DNA from: Serratia fonticola
GTDB lineage: Bacteria > Pseudomonadota > Gammaproteobacteria > Enterobacterales > Enterobacteriaceae
Direction: 5' to 3'
DNA length: 64,000 bases
NCBI RefSeq assembly: GCF_001006005.1
Contig: NZ_CP011254.1
Span: 2,852,001-2,916,000 of the forward strand
Shown: piece after piece, positions 29,422 through 38,643 of the stretch
How positions within the stretch are numbered: the stretch's first letter is position 1
Layout: each line of letters starts with the position of its first letter
Program-made: the position numbers and the translations under genes
The notes under the pieces: generated by a model
Seen by the model: the letters and a program-made list of their open reading frames with translations, nothing else
Told to the model about the DNA's origin: nothing
Databases searched by the model: none

Positions 29422-29916
29422 TTATTGACTACGGACGCACATCATCACCGGCGAAAAGCCATTCCACAATAAATAGCCATCACCTGTCATGGTGATCCTT
29501 AACCGTCGGTTTTTCACTGAAAAGTCAAAAATGGACTGATTGAACAATTCATTGGGCATATCATCGCTGGCTTTTTTATTAATATCCACCAACTGCAAGG
29601 CGAGGTAACCATTATCTTCGTAGCGATACTCGAAACTGACGTTACGCAGGAGATGGTACTTTATGGTGCCAGCATTATCCCTTACGGTAGCTGAGATGCC
29701 CATTTCTCCGTGGCGCTGGCCATCAATATGTAAACTCATAACGCCCTTGGTTTGCAAGTCGCTCTGTACCAGGAAAAAGGCAGCACAGCTCACTTTTGGG
29801 CCTTTCTCGATAACGAAAAATTTATGCATCAGGAGGTTGAATAGCAAGGCCACCGCGACCAAGGCGAGAGCAACTAACCCGATAAACTTACCTGAGCGAT
29901 TATTTAGCGAAAGCAT
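29422..29916 (-). CDS. FidL-like membrane protein
   Basis: A 164-residue protein with one N-terminal membrane segment (about residues 10-30, FIGLVALALVAVALLFNLL) and a periplasmic domain with a Cys after the membrane (KVSCAAF) and another near the end (MMCVRS). It resembles FidL-type proteins encoded next to ToxR/CadC-like regulators. It overlaps the end of the upstream regulator by 17 bp, implying coupled translation and perhaps a periplasmic partner role. Paralogue of the gene at 41658. Confidence 0.68.
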   Translation of the reverse strand: MLSLNNRSGKFIGLVALALVAVALLFNLLMHKFFVIEKGPKVSCAAFFLVQSDLQTKGVMSLHIDGQRHGEMGISATVRDNAGTIKYHLLRNVSFEYRYEDNGYLALQLVDINKKASDDMPNELFNQSIFDFSVKNRRLRITMTGDGYLLWNGFSPVMMCVRSQ

Positions 29917-30682
29917 AGACGGCCTTACAGTCAGAGAAATGAGACAGGGTATGATCACTATTGGTGCAACGGGCTATGAATGCTCTGCCGGACTGCTGGT
30001 AGGCGTAGTGTTCGCCTGAGTGAAAAATAAACACCTCATTGTTGACGCACGGAACATGTTCTGTTGCCAGTTCTTGAGCAAGCTGTTCTTTGCGCACAGC
30101 GGCGGAGGATGAACTTTCGTTAAGACTATAGACAGGGCAGGTCGCTATATTGCCAATTTTATACAACGTAGACTTCGGGAAACGGTAATCCAAATAGCCA
30201 GTAGCGGAGCGAAAAGGTTGCAGAACTAATAACGTGGAGATAATCAAGCTGATGGCGAGCAATGATGGCTTATACCATTTGCGTAGCCCTGGTTGCTCTG
30301 GAGTAGGTTGCGCTGAAGTGGTGGTACTGACAACACTCTGCTGCGTTTCCACATGGTAAGTCACCATTTCCCCGGCGATATAAAACCCCACCCTAGGAAT
30401 GGTTTTTATGATCTCTTCGTCACAGCCTAGCTCACTCAATGATTTACGGATCAGTGAGATATACTGATTGACCGAGTTATTCGAAGGTTCCAAGCCATAC
30501 TTGTCCCAGATGTTATTGAGTAACTCTTCCCGGCCCACCATTCTATCGGCATTTTCCAGCAGGTAAGTGAACAACCGGGTAGGAATGGTGGTGAAGGTGA
30601 GCCTTCTATCGGGCTGCGCAATGTTCCACATCGCCCCGTCTTCGCTTCTGAACGCTATCATATTGAAAATCGTAAAAACCAT
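29900..30682 (-). CDS. ToxR/CadC-like membrane-anchored winged-helix regulator
   Basis: A 260-residue protein with an OmpR-type winged helix at about 20-102 (PTRLFTYLLENADRMVGREE, NSVNQYISLIRKSL, TIPRVGFYI), a membrane helix at about 139-156, and a periplasmic domain with four Cys (182, 212, 239, 252) that could form two disulfides. It binds DNA from the inner membrane without phosphorelay. It is divergent from cluster C, whose pilin starts 535 bp away, so it is a likely regulator of that cluster. Confidence 0.83.
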   Translation of the reverse strand: MVFTIFNMIAFRSEDGAMWNIAQPDRRLTFTTIPTRLFTYLLENADRMVGREELLNNIWDKYGLEPSNNSVNQYISLIRKSLSELGCDEEIIKTIPRVGFYIAGEMVTYHVETQQSVVSTTTSAQPTPEQPGLRKWYKPSLLAISLIISTLLVLQPFRSATGYLDYRFPKSTLYKIGNIATCPVYSLNESSSSAAVRKEQLAQELATEHVPCVNNEVFIFHSGEHYAYQQSGRAFIARCTNSDHTLSHFSDCKAVYAFAK

Positions 30683-31217
30683 TTCCCCCCCTGTCGGTTA
30701 AGGCCTGACTCTGCTTCATTAAATCAGCCTACTCTGCTATCAGGCCGCAGTACAGCGTCACAGCTTTGCAATCTTAATATAGCCGATATTGCGTCTTGCT
30801 ACAGGCATCAAGGCGCGAGGGGGTGTGGTAATGGGTAACCCTCAGCAGGCAGTGGCATCAATGTAAAAAATCGTGCTTGCAAGGTCTGTGGCACAAGAGA
30901 TGGAGATAAAAAAATCCCAGGAGTGGTCTTTTTTGCTGATTTTTTAGCAAAGAAAGGATTATTTTAAATTCGTGAGGTTAGATATTTCTTAGTCTATACA
31001 TATGGTTATGGGATTGGTTTTTGATGTGAAGATTTTTTATAAGACAGTCAGATAAAACAAAGAGGAATGTCTGATTTTAATATTTTTTGGTAGCGCTATT
31101 ATAGCGCCAATCCTAAGCAACGGCATTATTGTTGGGTAGTGACAAAAGGCGTGGGAGTGTATTTCTCGGCCCGCCTAATATTCTAGTTAATATATTTAAA
31201 TCATAGGAACGGATTTC
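30683..31217. promoter_or_regulatory. Divergent promoter region of the ToxR-like gene and cluster C
   Basis: No gene is seen. The right part (30950-31200) is AT-rich. TAGCGCTATTATAGCGCCA near 31091 contains a short inverted repeat (AGCGC/GCGCT). This region must hold the promoters for the regulator (leftward) and the cluster C pilin (rightward); exact start sites are not evident. Confidence 0.4.
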
Positions 31218-31760
31218 ATGAAAGTTAAAGCAATTGCAATGATCATTGGCGCATCCCTGATGGCCAGCACCGCTTATGCAGCTAACCAAGGCGAAGGCAA
31301 AATCACCTTCACGGGTTCAATCACTGATGCCCCTTGCTCAATCGCTGCGGGTTCACTGGATCAGGTTATCCCATTGGGTGCTGTATCCAACGTTGCTCTG
31401 GCTGCTAACAGCAATACTGGTGTATCAACGCCAATGCCTTTCAGCATCGAGCTGAAAGACTGCGTCATTGCTACTGCAGGTACCAAAGATAAAGTCTCTG
31501 TGACCTTCACCGGTGCAGCTTCTTCATACGACGCTACCAGCCTTGGCCTGATCGGTACTGCTGAAGGTGCTTACGTCCTGATGTCTCAGGCTGACGGTGC
31601 CAAAGTGGCTCTGAATACCCCTACAGCTGGCCAGATCGTTACTGAAGGCACCAACAGCACCCTGAGCTTCACTGCAGCCCTGAAAGGTGGCGGTGCTGAC
31701 GCAACTATCGTCCCAGGTAACTTCCAGGTACCAACCAACTTCGTACTGTCTTACCAGTAA
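31218..31760 (+). CDS. Major fimbrial subunit, cluster C (Pap/MR-P-like)
   Basis: A 180-residue pilin. The signal peptide ends AYA, then ANQGEGKITFTGSITDAPCSI, the PapA/MrpA-like pattern with the first Cys in DAPCSI and the second in LKDCVIA. The C-terminus FVLSYQ is the donor-strand region. Codon use is that of a highly expressed gene. It is followed by a strong hairpin and then a PapH-like gene. Close paralogue of the pilin at 44149. Confidence 0.9.
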   Translation: MKVKAIAMIIGASLMASTAYAANQGEGKITFTGSITDAPCSIAAGSLDQVIPLGAVSNVALAANSNTGVSTPMPFSIELKDCVIATAGTKDKVSVTFTGAASSYDATSLGLIGTAEGAYVLMSQADGAKVALNTPTAGQIVTEGTNSTLSFTAALKGGGADATIVPGNFQVPTNFVLSYQ

Positions 31761-31780
31761 GTTTGTTGCGCAGTGCTAAT

Positions 31781-31811
31781 AACCTGCGGCGGCTGTGCCG
31801 CAGGTTTTTTT
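31781..31811 (+). terminator. Hairpin plus T-tract after the cluster C pilin
   Basis: AACCTGCGGC (31781-31790) pairs perfectly with GCCGCAGGTT (31797-31806) around a 6-nt loop, followed by further T. It has a terminator shape inside the operon and is a likely attenuator. Confidence 0.85.
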
Positions 31812-31831
31812 GTTACCCATGGAGCTGGTTC

Positions 31832-32386
31832 ATGAAATGGACTTATGACGTTTCACCTTATGTGGTGCCTTCCCTGCTGATGTGTTGTGTCCTGGCGTTT
31901 TCCGGGAGCGTAGTTTCCGATGATGTCCTGGGGAAGGGGCGCGTCAGCATGGAAGGCGCCATTGTAGAGACGCCTTGTGCAATTGAAGTCGGTGACCGTG
32001 ACCAGAGTCTGGTGATGGATACCCTCCCGGTCAGTCAACTGATCCGTGACGGCCGCGGGCCGGAAAAAGATTTTGTCATCCGCTTGGTGGATTGTGCGCT
32101 GGTTCGTTTCGATACGACAGCCCCCGATTGGCAGCGCTTTCAGGTGACCTTTGACGGTGACAACGATCGCGGTTATTTCGGGGTGAACGGTGAGGCGCGC
32201 GGCGTGGCGTTGATGATACGCAATGCCAGAGGGGAGGTGGCGTCACCGGGTGATGCCATGCTGGCCAGCACCATTACCCCTGGAGAGTTGCAACTGCATT
32301 ACACCCTGAGTCTGGTGGGTAACCAACAGAAGTTGCAGGCAGGGAATTACCGTTCGGCAATACGGTTCAGAATGGATTATTACTAA
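31832..32386 (+). CDS. PapH-like fimbrial anchor/terminator subunit, cluster C
   Basis: A 184-residue subunit in the papH position, between major pilin and usher. PapH ends fibre growth and anchors the fibre to the cell. It has a signal peptide, then GRVSMEGAIVETPCAIEVGD and the second Cys in VDCALV; the C-terminus is RFRMDYY. The ATG at 31832 with GGAG upstream is chosen over an open frame 23 codons longer. Paralogue at 44775 in cluster D. Confidence 0.8.
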   Translation: MKWTYDVSPYVVPSLLMCCVLAFSGSVVSDDVLGKGRVSMEGAIVETPCAIEVGDRDQSLVMDTLPVSQLIRDGRGPEKDFVIRLVDCALVRFDTTAPDWQRFQVTFDGDNDRGYFGVNGEARGVALMIRNARGEVASPGDAMLASTITPGELQLHYTLSLVGNQQKLQAGNYRSAIRFRMDYY

Positions 32387-32399
32387 AGGGACTCTCTTC

Positions 32400-34907
32400 A
32401 TGGTGCGTTATTTTTCCCGCTCCCTGCTCGCCATCTTGTGTCAGGCCAGCTTGGGCAGCGGCGTATTGCTCGGCGCAGTGAGCGTGACCCAGGCAAAGGA
32501 TATCCAGTTCAACACGGATGTATTGGATCTCAAAGATCGTGACAACATTGATTTAGGCCAGTTTTCGCATCAGGGCTTTATCCTGCCGGGCACTTATGAC
32601 CTGGCTTTGAGCCTGAATAACCAGGTGCAACCGGCACGCCCGGTAACGTTCTTGGCACCGGACGACGATCCGAAAGGCAGCCAGGTCTGTCTGAGCAAAG
32701 AGATGGTAGATCAACTGGGGCTAACCAAGGCCGCATTGGCAGGGTTGACCTGGTGGCATAAGGGCGAGTGTCTGGATCTGGCTAGCTTGCATGGGCTTCA
32801 GGCTCGTACCGATCTCGGGACCAACACGCTGTACCTCAGTATTCCGCAGGCGTATCTGGAATACAGCAGTGCTAACTGGGATCCTCCTTCGCGCTGGGAA
32901 GAAGGGATCCCCGGTGTTTTGCTGGATTACAACCTGAATACTCAGGTTCAGCGGCAGAGCCAGGACAGCACCCAGAATTACAATCTCAGTGGTAATGGAG
33001 TGGCAGGAGCCAACCTGGGGCCGTGGCGGTTGCGGGCCAGTTGGCAGACCAGGATCGACCATCAGAGCGATTCGATAACAAAGAATACCCGCAGTTTTGA
33101 CTGGACACAGTACACCGCCTATCGGGCGATTACACCGCTGCGTGCCAAGCTGACGTTGGGGGAAGATTTCCTGAATTCCGACATCTTCGACAGCTTCCGT
33201 TTCACCGGGGGCAGCCTGGTCTCGGATGACAACATGTTACCACCGAATTTGCGTGGTTATGCGCCAGAGGTTACCGGTGTGGCACGCGGCAACGGCAAAG
33301 TAGTGATCAGCCAGCAGGGGCGGGTGATCAAGGAAGTCCTGGTCGCCTCCGGGCCATTCCGTATCCAGGATCTGGATAGCGCGGTTTCTGGGACATTGGA
33401 TGTGCGGGTGGAAGAGGTCGATGGTAGCGTACAGCGCTTCCAGGTGGATACAGCCACCATTCCTTACCTGACACGACCAGGGCAGGTGCGTTTCAAGCTG
33501 GCGGCAGGTCGTCCATCGGACTTCCAGCATAAGGTCAATGGACCGATGTTTGCCACGGGTGAGTTCTCCTGGGGCGTGAGTAACGGTTGGTCGCTGTACG
33601 GCGGCGGATTGAGTGGGGATGACTACACCGCTCTGTCAATGGGGATTGGCCGTGACCTGATGGCCCTAGGGGCTTTGTCAGCGGATATGACTCAGTCCCG
33701 TGCACGGTTGGATCAGAACACTCAGCAGGGGGGATCTTACCGGTTGAGCTACTCAAAGCGCTTTGACGAGACCGGCAGCCAGGTCACCTTTGCTGGCTAC
33801 CGCTTCTCCGATAGTGGCTTTCTGTCGATGGCGGATTACCTGAGTGCGAAAGATAATCCAGACGGAAGTGCGCTGGGGCGCAGTAAAGAGATGTACACAG
33901 TCTCTTTCAGCCAGCAAATCGAATCGCTGGCGATGAGTGGGTACCTGAACTACAACCACCAGACCTATTGGAACCAGGCCACCAGTGATCGCTATGACCT
34001 GACGCTGGCACGCTATTTTGACCTTGGCAGTTTCCGTAACGTTAACTTGTCGCTGACGGCATACCGAAACAACTTCAGCAACACCAAGGATGACGGTATG
34101 TATCTGTCGCTGTCCCTACCGTGGGGCAATTCGGGAGCGGTGAGTTACAGCGGTTCTTACGCCGCGGGTAGCAACAGTAACTCGGTTAGCTATTCTGACC
34201 GGATTGGCGAAAGCGATAACTATACCCTACGTACGGGTATGTCGAACCACGACGCCGATATGAGCGGCTATTACACACACCGCGGAACCTTGGCACAAGT
34301 CGATGGCATGGCCAGTTACCGCTCCGGGCAGTATAGCTCGGCAGGGGTGTCGATGTCGGGCGGAGCTACCCTGACGGGTGAAGGCGGCGCTTTACATCGT
34401 ACATCGATAATGGGTGGGACGCGGATGCTGGTTGATACCGATGGTGTAGCAGGAGTGCCAGTAGGCGGTTATGGCAACACGGTCAACTCCAATATCTTCG
34501 GTAAAGCGGTAGTGGCGGATGTGAACAGTTATTACCGCAGCAGCGTACGTATCGACGTAGACAAACTGGCCGACAACGCCCAAGCCACCGGCTCAGTGCT
34601 GCAAGGCACGCTGACCGAAGGGGCCATTGGCTATCGTCACTTTGAAGTCGTCGCGGGTGAGAAGGCGATGGCGGTAATACGTCTGGCCAATGGTTCGGTG
34701 CCGCCTTTCGGTGCCACGGTGCTGAACGCCAAGCAACAGGAAACCGGCATGGTGAACGATGCAGGCAACGTCTACCTCAGCGGTATCAAGCCGGGTGAGA
34801 CCATGACGGTGCACTGGAACAGTGCCGAACAGTGCCGCATTACGCTGCCGAAAGAAATACCGGCGGGGATGACCGCCAACCTGCTGCTGCCTTGTGTAAA
34901 CGGATAA
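32400..34907 (+). CDS. PapC-like outer-membrane usher, cluster C
   Basis: An 835-residue usher of the PapC/MrpC type. Signal peptide, then IQFNTDVLDLKDRDNIDLGQ, the N-terminal chaperone-docking domain. Conserved blocks are YLEYSSANWDPPSRWEEG, LPPNLRGYAPEVTGVARGNG, and GPFRIQDLDSAVSGTLDVRV (plug). The C-terminal domain has the Cys pair QCRITLP and LLPCVNG. About two thirds or more of its residues match the cluster D usher. Confidence 0.92.
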   Translation: MVRYFSRSLLAILCQASLGSGVLLGAVSVTQAKDIQFNTDVLDLKDRDNIDLGQFSHQGFILPGTYDLALSLNNQVQPARPVTFLAPDDDPKGSQVCLSKEMVDQLGLTKAALAGLTWWHKGECLDLASLHGLQARTDLGTNTLYLSIPQAYLEYSSANWDPPSRWEEGIPGVLLDYNLNTQVQRQSQDSTQNYNLSGNGVAGANLGPWRLRASWQTRIDHQSDSITKNTRSFDWTQYTAYRAITPLRAKLTLGEDFLNSDIFDSFRFTGGSLVSDDNMLPPNLRGYAPEVTGVARGNGKVVISQQGRVIKEVLVASGPFRIQDLDSAVSGTLDVRVEEVDGSVQRFQVDTATIPYLTRPGQVRFKLAAGRPSDFQHKVNGPMFATGEFSWGVSNGWSLYGGGLSGDDYTALSMGIGRDLMALGALSADMTQSRARLDQNTQQGGSYRLSYSKRFDETGSQVTFAGYRFSDSGFLSMADYLSAKDNPDGSALGRSKEMYTVSFSQQIESLAMSGYLNYNHQTYWNQATSDRYDLTLARYFDLGSFRNVNLSLTAYRNNFSNTKDDGMYLSLSLPWGNSGAVSYSGSYAAGSNSNSVSYSDRIGESDNYTLRTGMSNHDADMSGYYTHRGTLAQVDGMASYRSGQYSSAGVSMSGGATLTGEGGALHRTSIMGGTRMLVDTDGVAGVPVGGYGNTVNSNIFGKAVVADVNSYYRSSVRIDVDKLADNAQATGSVLQGTLTEGAIGYRHFEVVAGEKAMAVIRLANGSVPPFGATVLNAKQQETGMVNDAGNVYLSGIKPGETMTVHWNSAEQCRITLPKEIPAGMTANLLLPCVNG

Positions 34908-35002
34908 CGGCAGCGAATTAAACCCAATGAACAGTAAAGGGCGTCATCGTCCGCAGGTTTTTAAGCCTGCCGAGATGGCGTCCGATAGGAAGAGTATAGG
35001 TA

Positions 35003-35770
35003 ATGATGATGAAAAGATTTTTTGTGATGAGCCTGTTGGCAGGAGTCGCAGTAGCCACATTGGTTCCCTCTGCGCAGGCGGCCATTTCGCTGGATCGGAC
35101 CCGCGTGGTGTTCCCGGGGAATGAGAAGTCAGTGAGCCTGACCGTGCGCAACCAGAACCCGGAACTGCCATACCTGGCTCAAGGGTGGCTGGAGGATGCC
35201 CATGGCACCAAGCTGGAAGGGAACAGTGCGTTTACCGTGCTGCCACCGGTACAGCGTGTCGAACCCAAGGGACAGACCCAGGTAAAAATCCAGGCAACGC
35301 CGGGAGCCAACATGTTGCCACAGGATCGCGAATCGCTGTTCTTCTTCAACCTGCGGGAAATCCCGCCGAAAAGCGACAAGTCGAACGTATTGCAGATAGC
35401 GCTGCAAACGCGCATCAAGATGTTCTATCGCCCGGCTGCACTAGCCGAAGCGGCGGCCAAGCAACAGGCGACGCCGTATCAGGAGCAACTGACGCTGAGC
35501 AAACAGGGTGACCAATATACCGTCAACAACCCAACGCCGTATTTTGTGACGTTGATTGGTGCCAGCGCCAGGAAAGAAAGCGAAGTGGTGAAAGGTTTTG
35601 AACCGCTGATGGTGCCACCAAAGGGCAGCGTCAAGCTGGGCGGCAGTGCGGCGGCGTTAGGGGCGACCCCGGTGCTGGTGTATGTCAATGACTACGGCGG
35701 TCAACCGGCGCTGACTTTCAAATGCAGTGGCAGCAACTGCCAGGTGGATGAAAGCAAGCGCGACAAATAA
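35003..35770 (+). CDS. PapD-like periplasmic chaperone, cluster C
   Basis: A 255-residue chaperone very like PapD: AISLDRTRVVFPGNEKSVSL carries the subunit-binding Arg, PYLAQGWLED, LPQDRESLFFFNLREIPPKS and LQIALQTRIKMFYRP follow. The C-terminal Cys pair (FKCSGSNC) is the PapD disulfide. Three ATGs in a row (35003, 35006, 35009) make the exact start uncertain; the last fits the ribosome site best. Paralogue at 47879. Confidence 0.92.
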   Translation: MMMKRFFVMSLLAGVAVATLVPSAQAAISLDRTRVVFPGNEKSVSLTVRNQNPELPYLAQGWLEDAHGTKLEGNSAFTVLPPVQRVEPKGQTQVKIQATPGANMLPQDRESLFFFNLREIPPKSDKSNVLQIALQTRIKMFYRPAALAEAAAKQQATPYQEQLTLSKQGDQYTVNNPTPYFVTLIGASARKESEVVKGFEPLMVPPKGSVKLGGSAAALGATPVLVYVNDYGGQPALTFKCSGSNCQVDESKRDK

Positions 35771-35844
35771 TCACCCGGCATCAGTGGGGTGATGGGCGGT
35801 GCCCTGCGGGCATGAACCGTGAAGGAAGAACAAGGAAAACAATC

Positions 35845-36447
35845 ATGGAAAAGAGAAGACTGCCCGGCAAGACGGCAAAGTATTCCGTCCTGAGCGGCAT
35901 GGTACTGGCTGCCCTGCTTTCTCCCGTGGCGCAGGCCGCTACGGGGTTGATTGACGGTGAGCACGGTGTGCTGCGCGTGTCGGGAGCGCTGACCGAAAGC
36001 GCCTGCCGCCTGGAGATGAGCAGTGCCGACCAGTCGGTCGAGTTGGGGGATGTGGGAACGGGTCGCCTGCAACACGTGGGCGATCGCGGCACGGCGGTGG
36101 CGGTACAACTGCGTTTGCAAGACTGCCTGCGCAGCGCGGCCAACAATCGTGACCAGCAGGGTAACCTGACCTGGAGCACCAACCAGCCTGCGGTGTCGTT
36201 GACCTTTACCGGCGTGCAGGATAACTACGAACCCAATCTTTTCCTGGCGCGCGGTGTGGGCGGTATGGGGCTGCGCCTGACGGATGCCTCCCGCCGTGAC
36301 GTCGTGCCGGGGTTGGCAGGACAACCGCAGCTACTGACACCGGGCAGCAATGTGCTGACCTACTATATCGCGCCGGAGCGCACCGGGGCACCGCTACAAG
36401 CGGGCGCGTATCTGGCCCATGTCAACGTCAGGCTAAGCTATGAATAA
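35845..36447 (+). CDS. Minor fimbrial subunit (PapJ-position), cluster C
   Basis: A 200-residue pilin-like protein with signal peptide ending QAA, then GEHGVLRVSGALTESACRLEM and the second Cys in LQDCLRS; the C-terminus is HVNVRLSYE. It has a longer central insert than its neighbours (NNRDQQGNLTWSTNQP). The ATG at 35845 has AAGGAA upstream. It follows the chaperone as papJ does in pap. Cluster D has no counterpart. Confidence 0.72.
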   Translation: MEKRRLPGKTAKYSVLSGMVLAALLSPVAQAATGLIDGEHGVLRVSGALTESACRLEMSSADQSVELGDVGTGRLQHVGDRGTAVAVQLRLQDCLRSAANNRDQQGNLTWSTNQPAVSLTFTGVQDNYEPNLFLARGVGGMGLRLTDASRRDVVPGLAGQPQLLTPGSNVLTYYIAPERTGAPLQAGAYLAHVNVRLSYE

Positions 36448-36940
36448 ATTTCCACTGCGGGCATTGAGTGGTGTACTCGGCGGCCTGGTGTTGTGCTGTG
36501 CCCCGGCACAGGCTAGTAACGTATTGACGGTCAGTATCACCGGTACGGTAATCACTGCCCCGGCTTGCACTCTGAATGCCAATACCGCGATCGATGTGAA
36601 GTTTGGCAGTGCCTTGCAGACAACCAGCATTGATGGCAACAACTATACCACGCCGGTGCCGTTTACCCTGACCTGCGTTGGCAACCCGTCGAGTCTGCGG
36701 TTGCGGTTCCAGGGGACGAGCACTGACTTTGGCACGGGCGTATTGGCGACCAACTTTCCCGATCTGGGGATCCAGCTTTTGAAACCAGACAGTAGCGTGC
36801 TGGCTATGGATGAGTGGTTTACCTTTGCCTATTCGGCCACGCCGCCTGCCATCAGTGCTGTGCCGGTGAAACGGCCTGGGACTATTCTGCCGGGTGGGGT
36901 GTTCAATAGCACGGCAACGCTGCTGGTGGAGGTGCTATGA
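36440..36940 (+). CDS. Minor fimbrial subunit, cluster C
   Basis: A 166-residue pilin-like protein: signal peptide, then LTVSITGTVITAPACTLNANT, YTTPVPFTLTCVG, C-terminus TATLLVEVL. It overlaps the previous gene by 8 bp and the next by 4 bp. It belongs to the PapE/PapK/MrpE-F adaptor group. The gene at 36937 is a tandem paralogue. Confidence 0.8.
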   Translation: MNKFPLRALSGVLGGLVLCCAPAQASNVLTVSITGTVITAPACTLNANTAIDVKFGSALQTTSIDGNNYTTPVPFTLTCVGNPSSLRLRFQGTSTDFGTGVLATNFPDLGIQLLKPDSSVLAMDEWFTFAYSATPPAISAVPVKRPGTILPGGVFNSTATLLVEVL

Positions 36941-37425
36941 AACAGCTAACAGCGCTATGGCCTGTCCTGGCCCTGACGATCGCTCTAGGTAGCGCGTTGC
37001 CGGCGCAGGCCGTGGACGTCAAGTTCACCGGTACCTTGGTGGTGCCACCGCCATGCGTGATCAACAGCAACAGCGATATTGCAGTGGATTTTGACACCGA
37101 TATGCTGGCCGGGCGGATAAATGGGGTTAATTACGAACAGCCCATCGCTTATACGCTGGACTGTACTGGCGCAACCTCCGCAACGCTGAAACTGCAATTT
37201 CAGGGCGGTGGCGCAGGTTTTGATGCCAGCGTGCTCGGTACCAGCATAACCAATTTAGGCCTGGAGTTGCGCAGTGACGGCGTCAAATTACCGATGAACA
37301 CCTGGCTGAATTTTACCAACCCGGCTCGCCCTGTACTGACGGCAACCCCGGTCAAGGCTACGGACAGCACCCTGAGCGGGGGAACCTTTACCGCAGCCAC
37401 CACGCTGTTGGTGGACTATCAGTGA
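36937..37425 (+). CDS. Minor fimbrial subunit, cluster C
   Basis: A 162-residue pilin-like protein starting at an ATGA overlap. Mature region VDVKFTGTLVVPPPCVINSN, second Cys in YTLDCTG, C-terminus TTLLVDYQ. It is closest to the cluster D subunit at 48658 (shared PPPCVIN and SWLNF/TWLNF motifs), so the two clusters derive from a common ancestor operon. Confidence 0.82.
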   Translation: MKQLTALWPVLALTIALGSALPAQAVDVKFTGTLVVPPPCVINSNSDIAVDFDTDMLAGRINGVNYEQPIAYTLDCTGATSATLKLQFQGGGAGFDASVLGTSITNLGLELRSDGVKLPMNTWLNFTNPARPVLTATPVKATDSTLSGGTFTAATTLLVDYQ

Positions 37426-37435
37426 GGGATGAACA

Positions 37436-37915
37436 ATGACGGGTAAAACAATTTCTCTGGCAATGTTGCTGGGTATGCTGGTACAGCCAGCAAAGGCGGT
37501 ACAGGTGAACTTTCAGGGCGGCCTGGTGGAAGCACTGCCTTGTACTATCAATAACGGTGCTCCGATCGAAGTGGATTTTGGCGACAATCTGGTGATCCGC
37601 AATCTAGACGGGATGCGCTACAGCAAGCCGATACCTTACCAGATTGATTGCAGTGCGGCAGGGGTAGTCAGGTTGAGTTTTAAGGGGGCCCCGAGCAGTT
37701 TTGACTACGCGGCTATTCAAACCAATCTGACGGGGTTGGGTATTCGTATTCTGCTGGGTGATGGAGTACCGTTTCCTTGGCATACCTCGTATTTTTCGGA
37801 TGTTGACATGCAGTCCCCCCCGGTACTGACCGCAGTGCCAGTGGCCGATCCAGCGCAGCCACCGAGCCCGGGAGCATTTACTGCCCGAGCCACGCTGCTG
37901 GCCGAATATCAATAG
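37436..37915 (+). CDS. Minor fimbrial subunit, cluster C
   Basis: A 159-residue pilin-like protein with a short signal peptide, then VQVNFQGGLVEALPCTINNG, YQIDCSA, C-terminus ATLLAEYQ. Its counterpart in cluster D is the gene at 49158 (shared LTGLGI/IANLGI and ATLLADYQ). GAGGGATG precedes the ATG. Predicted tip fibrillum or adaptor subunit. Confidence 0.8.
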   Translation: MTGKTISLAMLLGMLVQPAKAVQVNFQGGLVEALPCTINNGAPIEVDFGDNLVIRNLDGMRYSKPIPYQIDCSAAGVVRLSFKGAPSSFDYAAIQTNLTGLGIRILLGDGVPFPWHTSYFSDVDMQSPPVLTAVPVADPAQPPSPGAFTARATLLAEYQ

Positions 37916-37925
37916 GAGCCGTTTC

Positions 37926-38471
37926 ATGAAGCAATGGCAAGCGTTACCACGGATCGGTCTGGCCCTGCTATTGACCTGCCCGTTTTTATTCTGCGCACCG
38001 GCACAGGCGGTCGAGAACGTGGAATTCAGAGGCGCGCTGGTGAATGCGCCCTGCACCCTGCGCCCGGGTGATGAGGCGATAGAGCTGAATTTTGGCACGT
38101 TGGTTAACAAGTTCCTTTACACCAATACGCGCAGCCCAAGCCAGACGTTCTCATTGCATCTGGATGACTGTGATACGGCGGTGGCAACGGGAGTGAAGCT
38201 GACGTTTATGGGCACCGAGAGCACGGCATTGCCAGGGCTGTTGGCGCTGGATGCTGCCAGCGTGGCCCGCGGAGTGGCGGTGGGGATGGAAACGGGGGCT
38301 GGCCAGGCGTTACCACTCAATGTCCAGGGCTCCACCACGCCGCTGACGCAGGGCAACATGGTGATTGCGTTGCAGGCCTACGTGCAGGCAGAACCTGCGG
38401 CCAAAGCCAACCAAGGAATAGTAGAGGGTGCGTTTACGGCAACGGCGACCTTTGCGCTGGAATACCAGTAG
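37926..38471 (+). CDS. Minor fimbrial subunit (PapF/MrpG-like), cluster C
   Basis: A 181-residue pilin-like protein: signal peptide, then VENVEFRGALVNAPCTLRPG, LHLDDCDTA, C-terminus TATFALEYQ. It matches the cluster D gene at 49650 over its length (LNFGTLVNKFLYTNTR against LDFGTVIDKHLYHNQR). In pap-type operons the subunit before the adhesin links the tip to the fibre. GGAG precedes the ATG. Confidence 0.8.
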   Translation: MKQWQALPRIGLALLLTCPFLFCAPAQAVENVEFRGALVNAPCTLRPGDEAIELNFGTLVNKFLYTNTRSPSQTFSLHLDDCDTAVATGVKLTFMGTESTALPGLLALDAASVARGVAVGMETGAGQALPLNVQGSTTPLTQGNMVIALQAYVQAEPAAKANQGIVEGAFTATATFALEYQ

Positions 38472-38472
38472 T

Positions 38473-38508
38473 AGACAGGCTGCTGACGGAAATGTCTTCA
38501 GTCTGTCT
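38473..38508 (+). terminator. Hairpin before the cluster C tip gene
   Basis: AGACAGGCTG (38473-38482) pairs with CAGTCTGTCT (38499-38508) with one G-U pair, immediately after the minor subunit stop. There is no T-tract. It may lower read-through into the tip gene or end the transcript weakly. The rest of the 172-bp spacer shows nothing further. Confidence 0.45.
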
Positions 38509-38643
38509 CCAAACCCAACTTTCACCCAGCGCAGGTATGGCCAATGGCATATGAGACGCGTTGGCAATTATGGGTAGGGCACATTGCGTATGGCGTGGTG
38601 GCATTCTACTCCAGATTTTTATTTATTATTAATGACCTTTGAC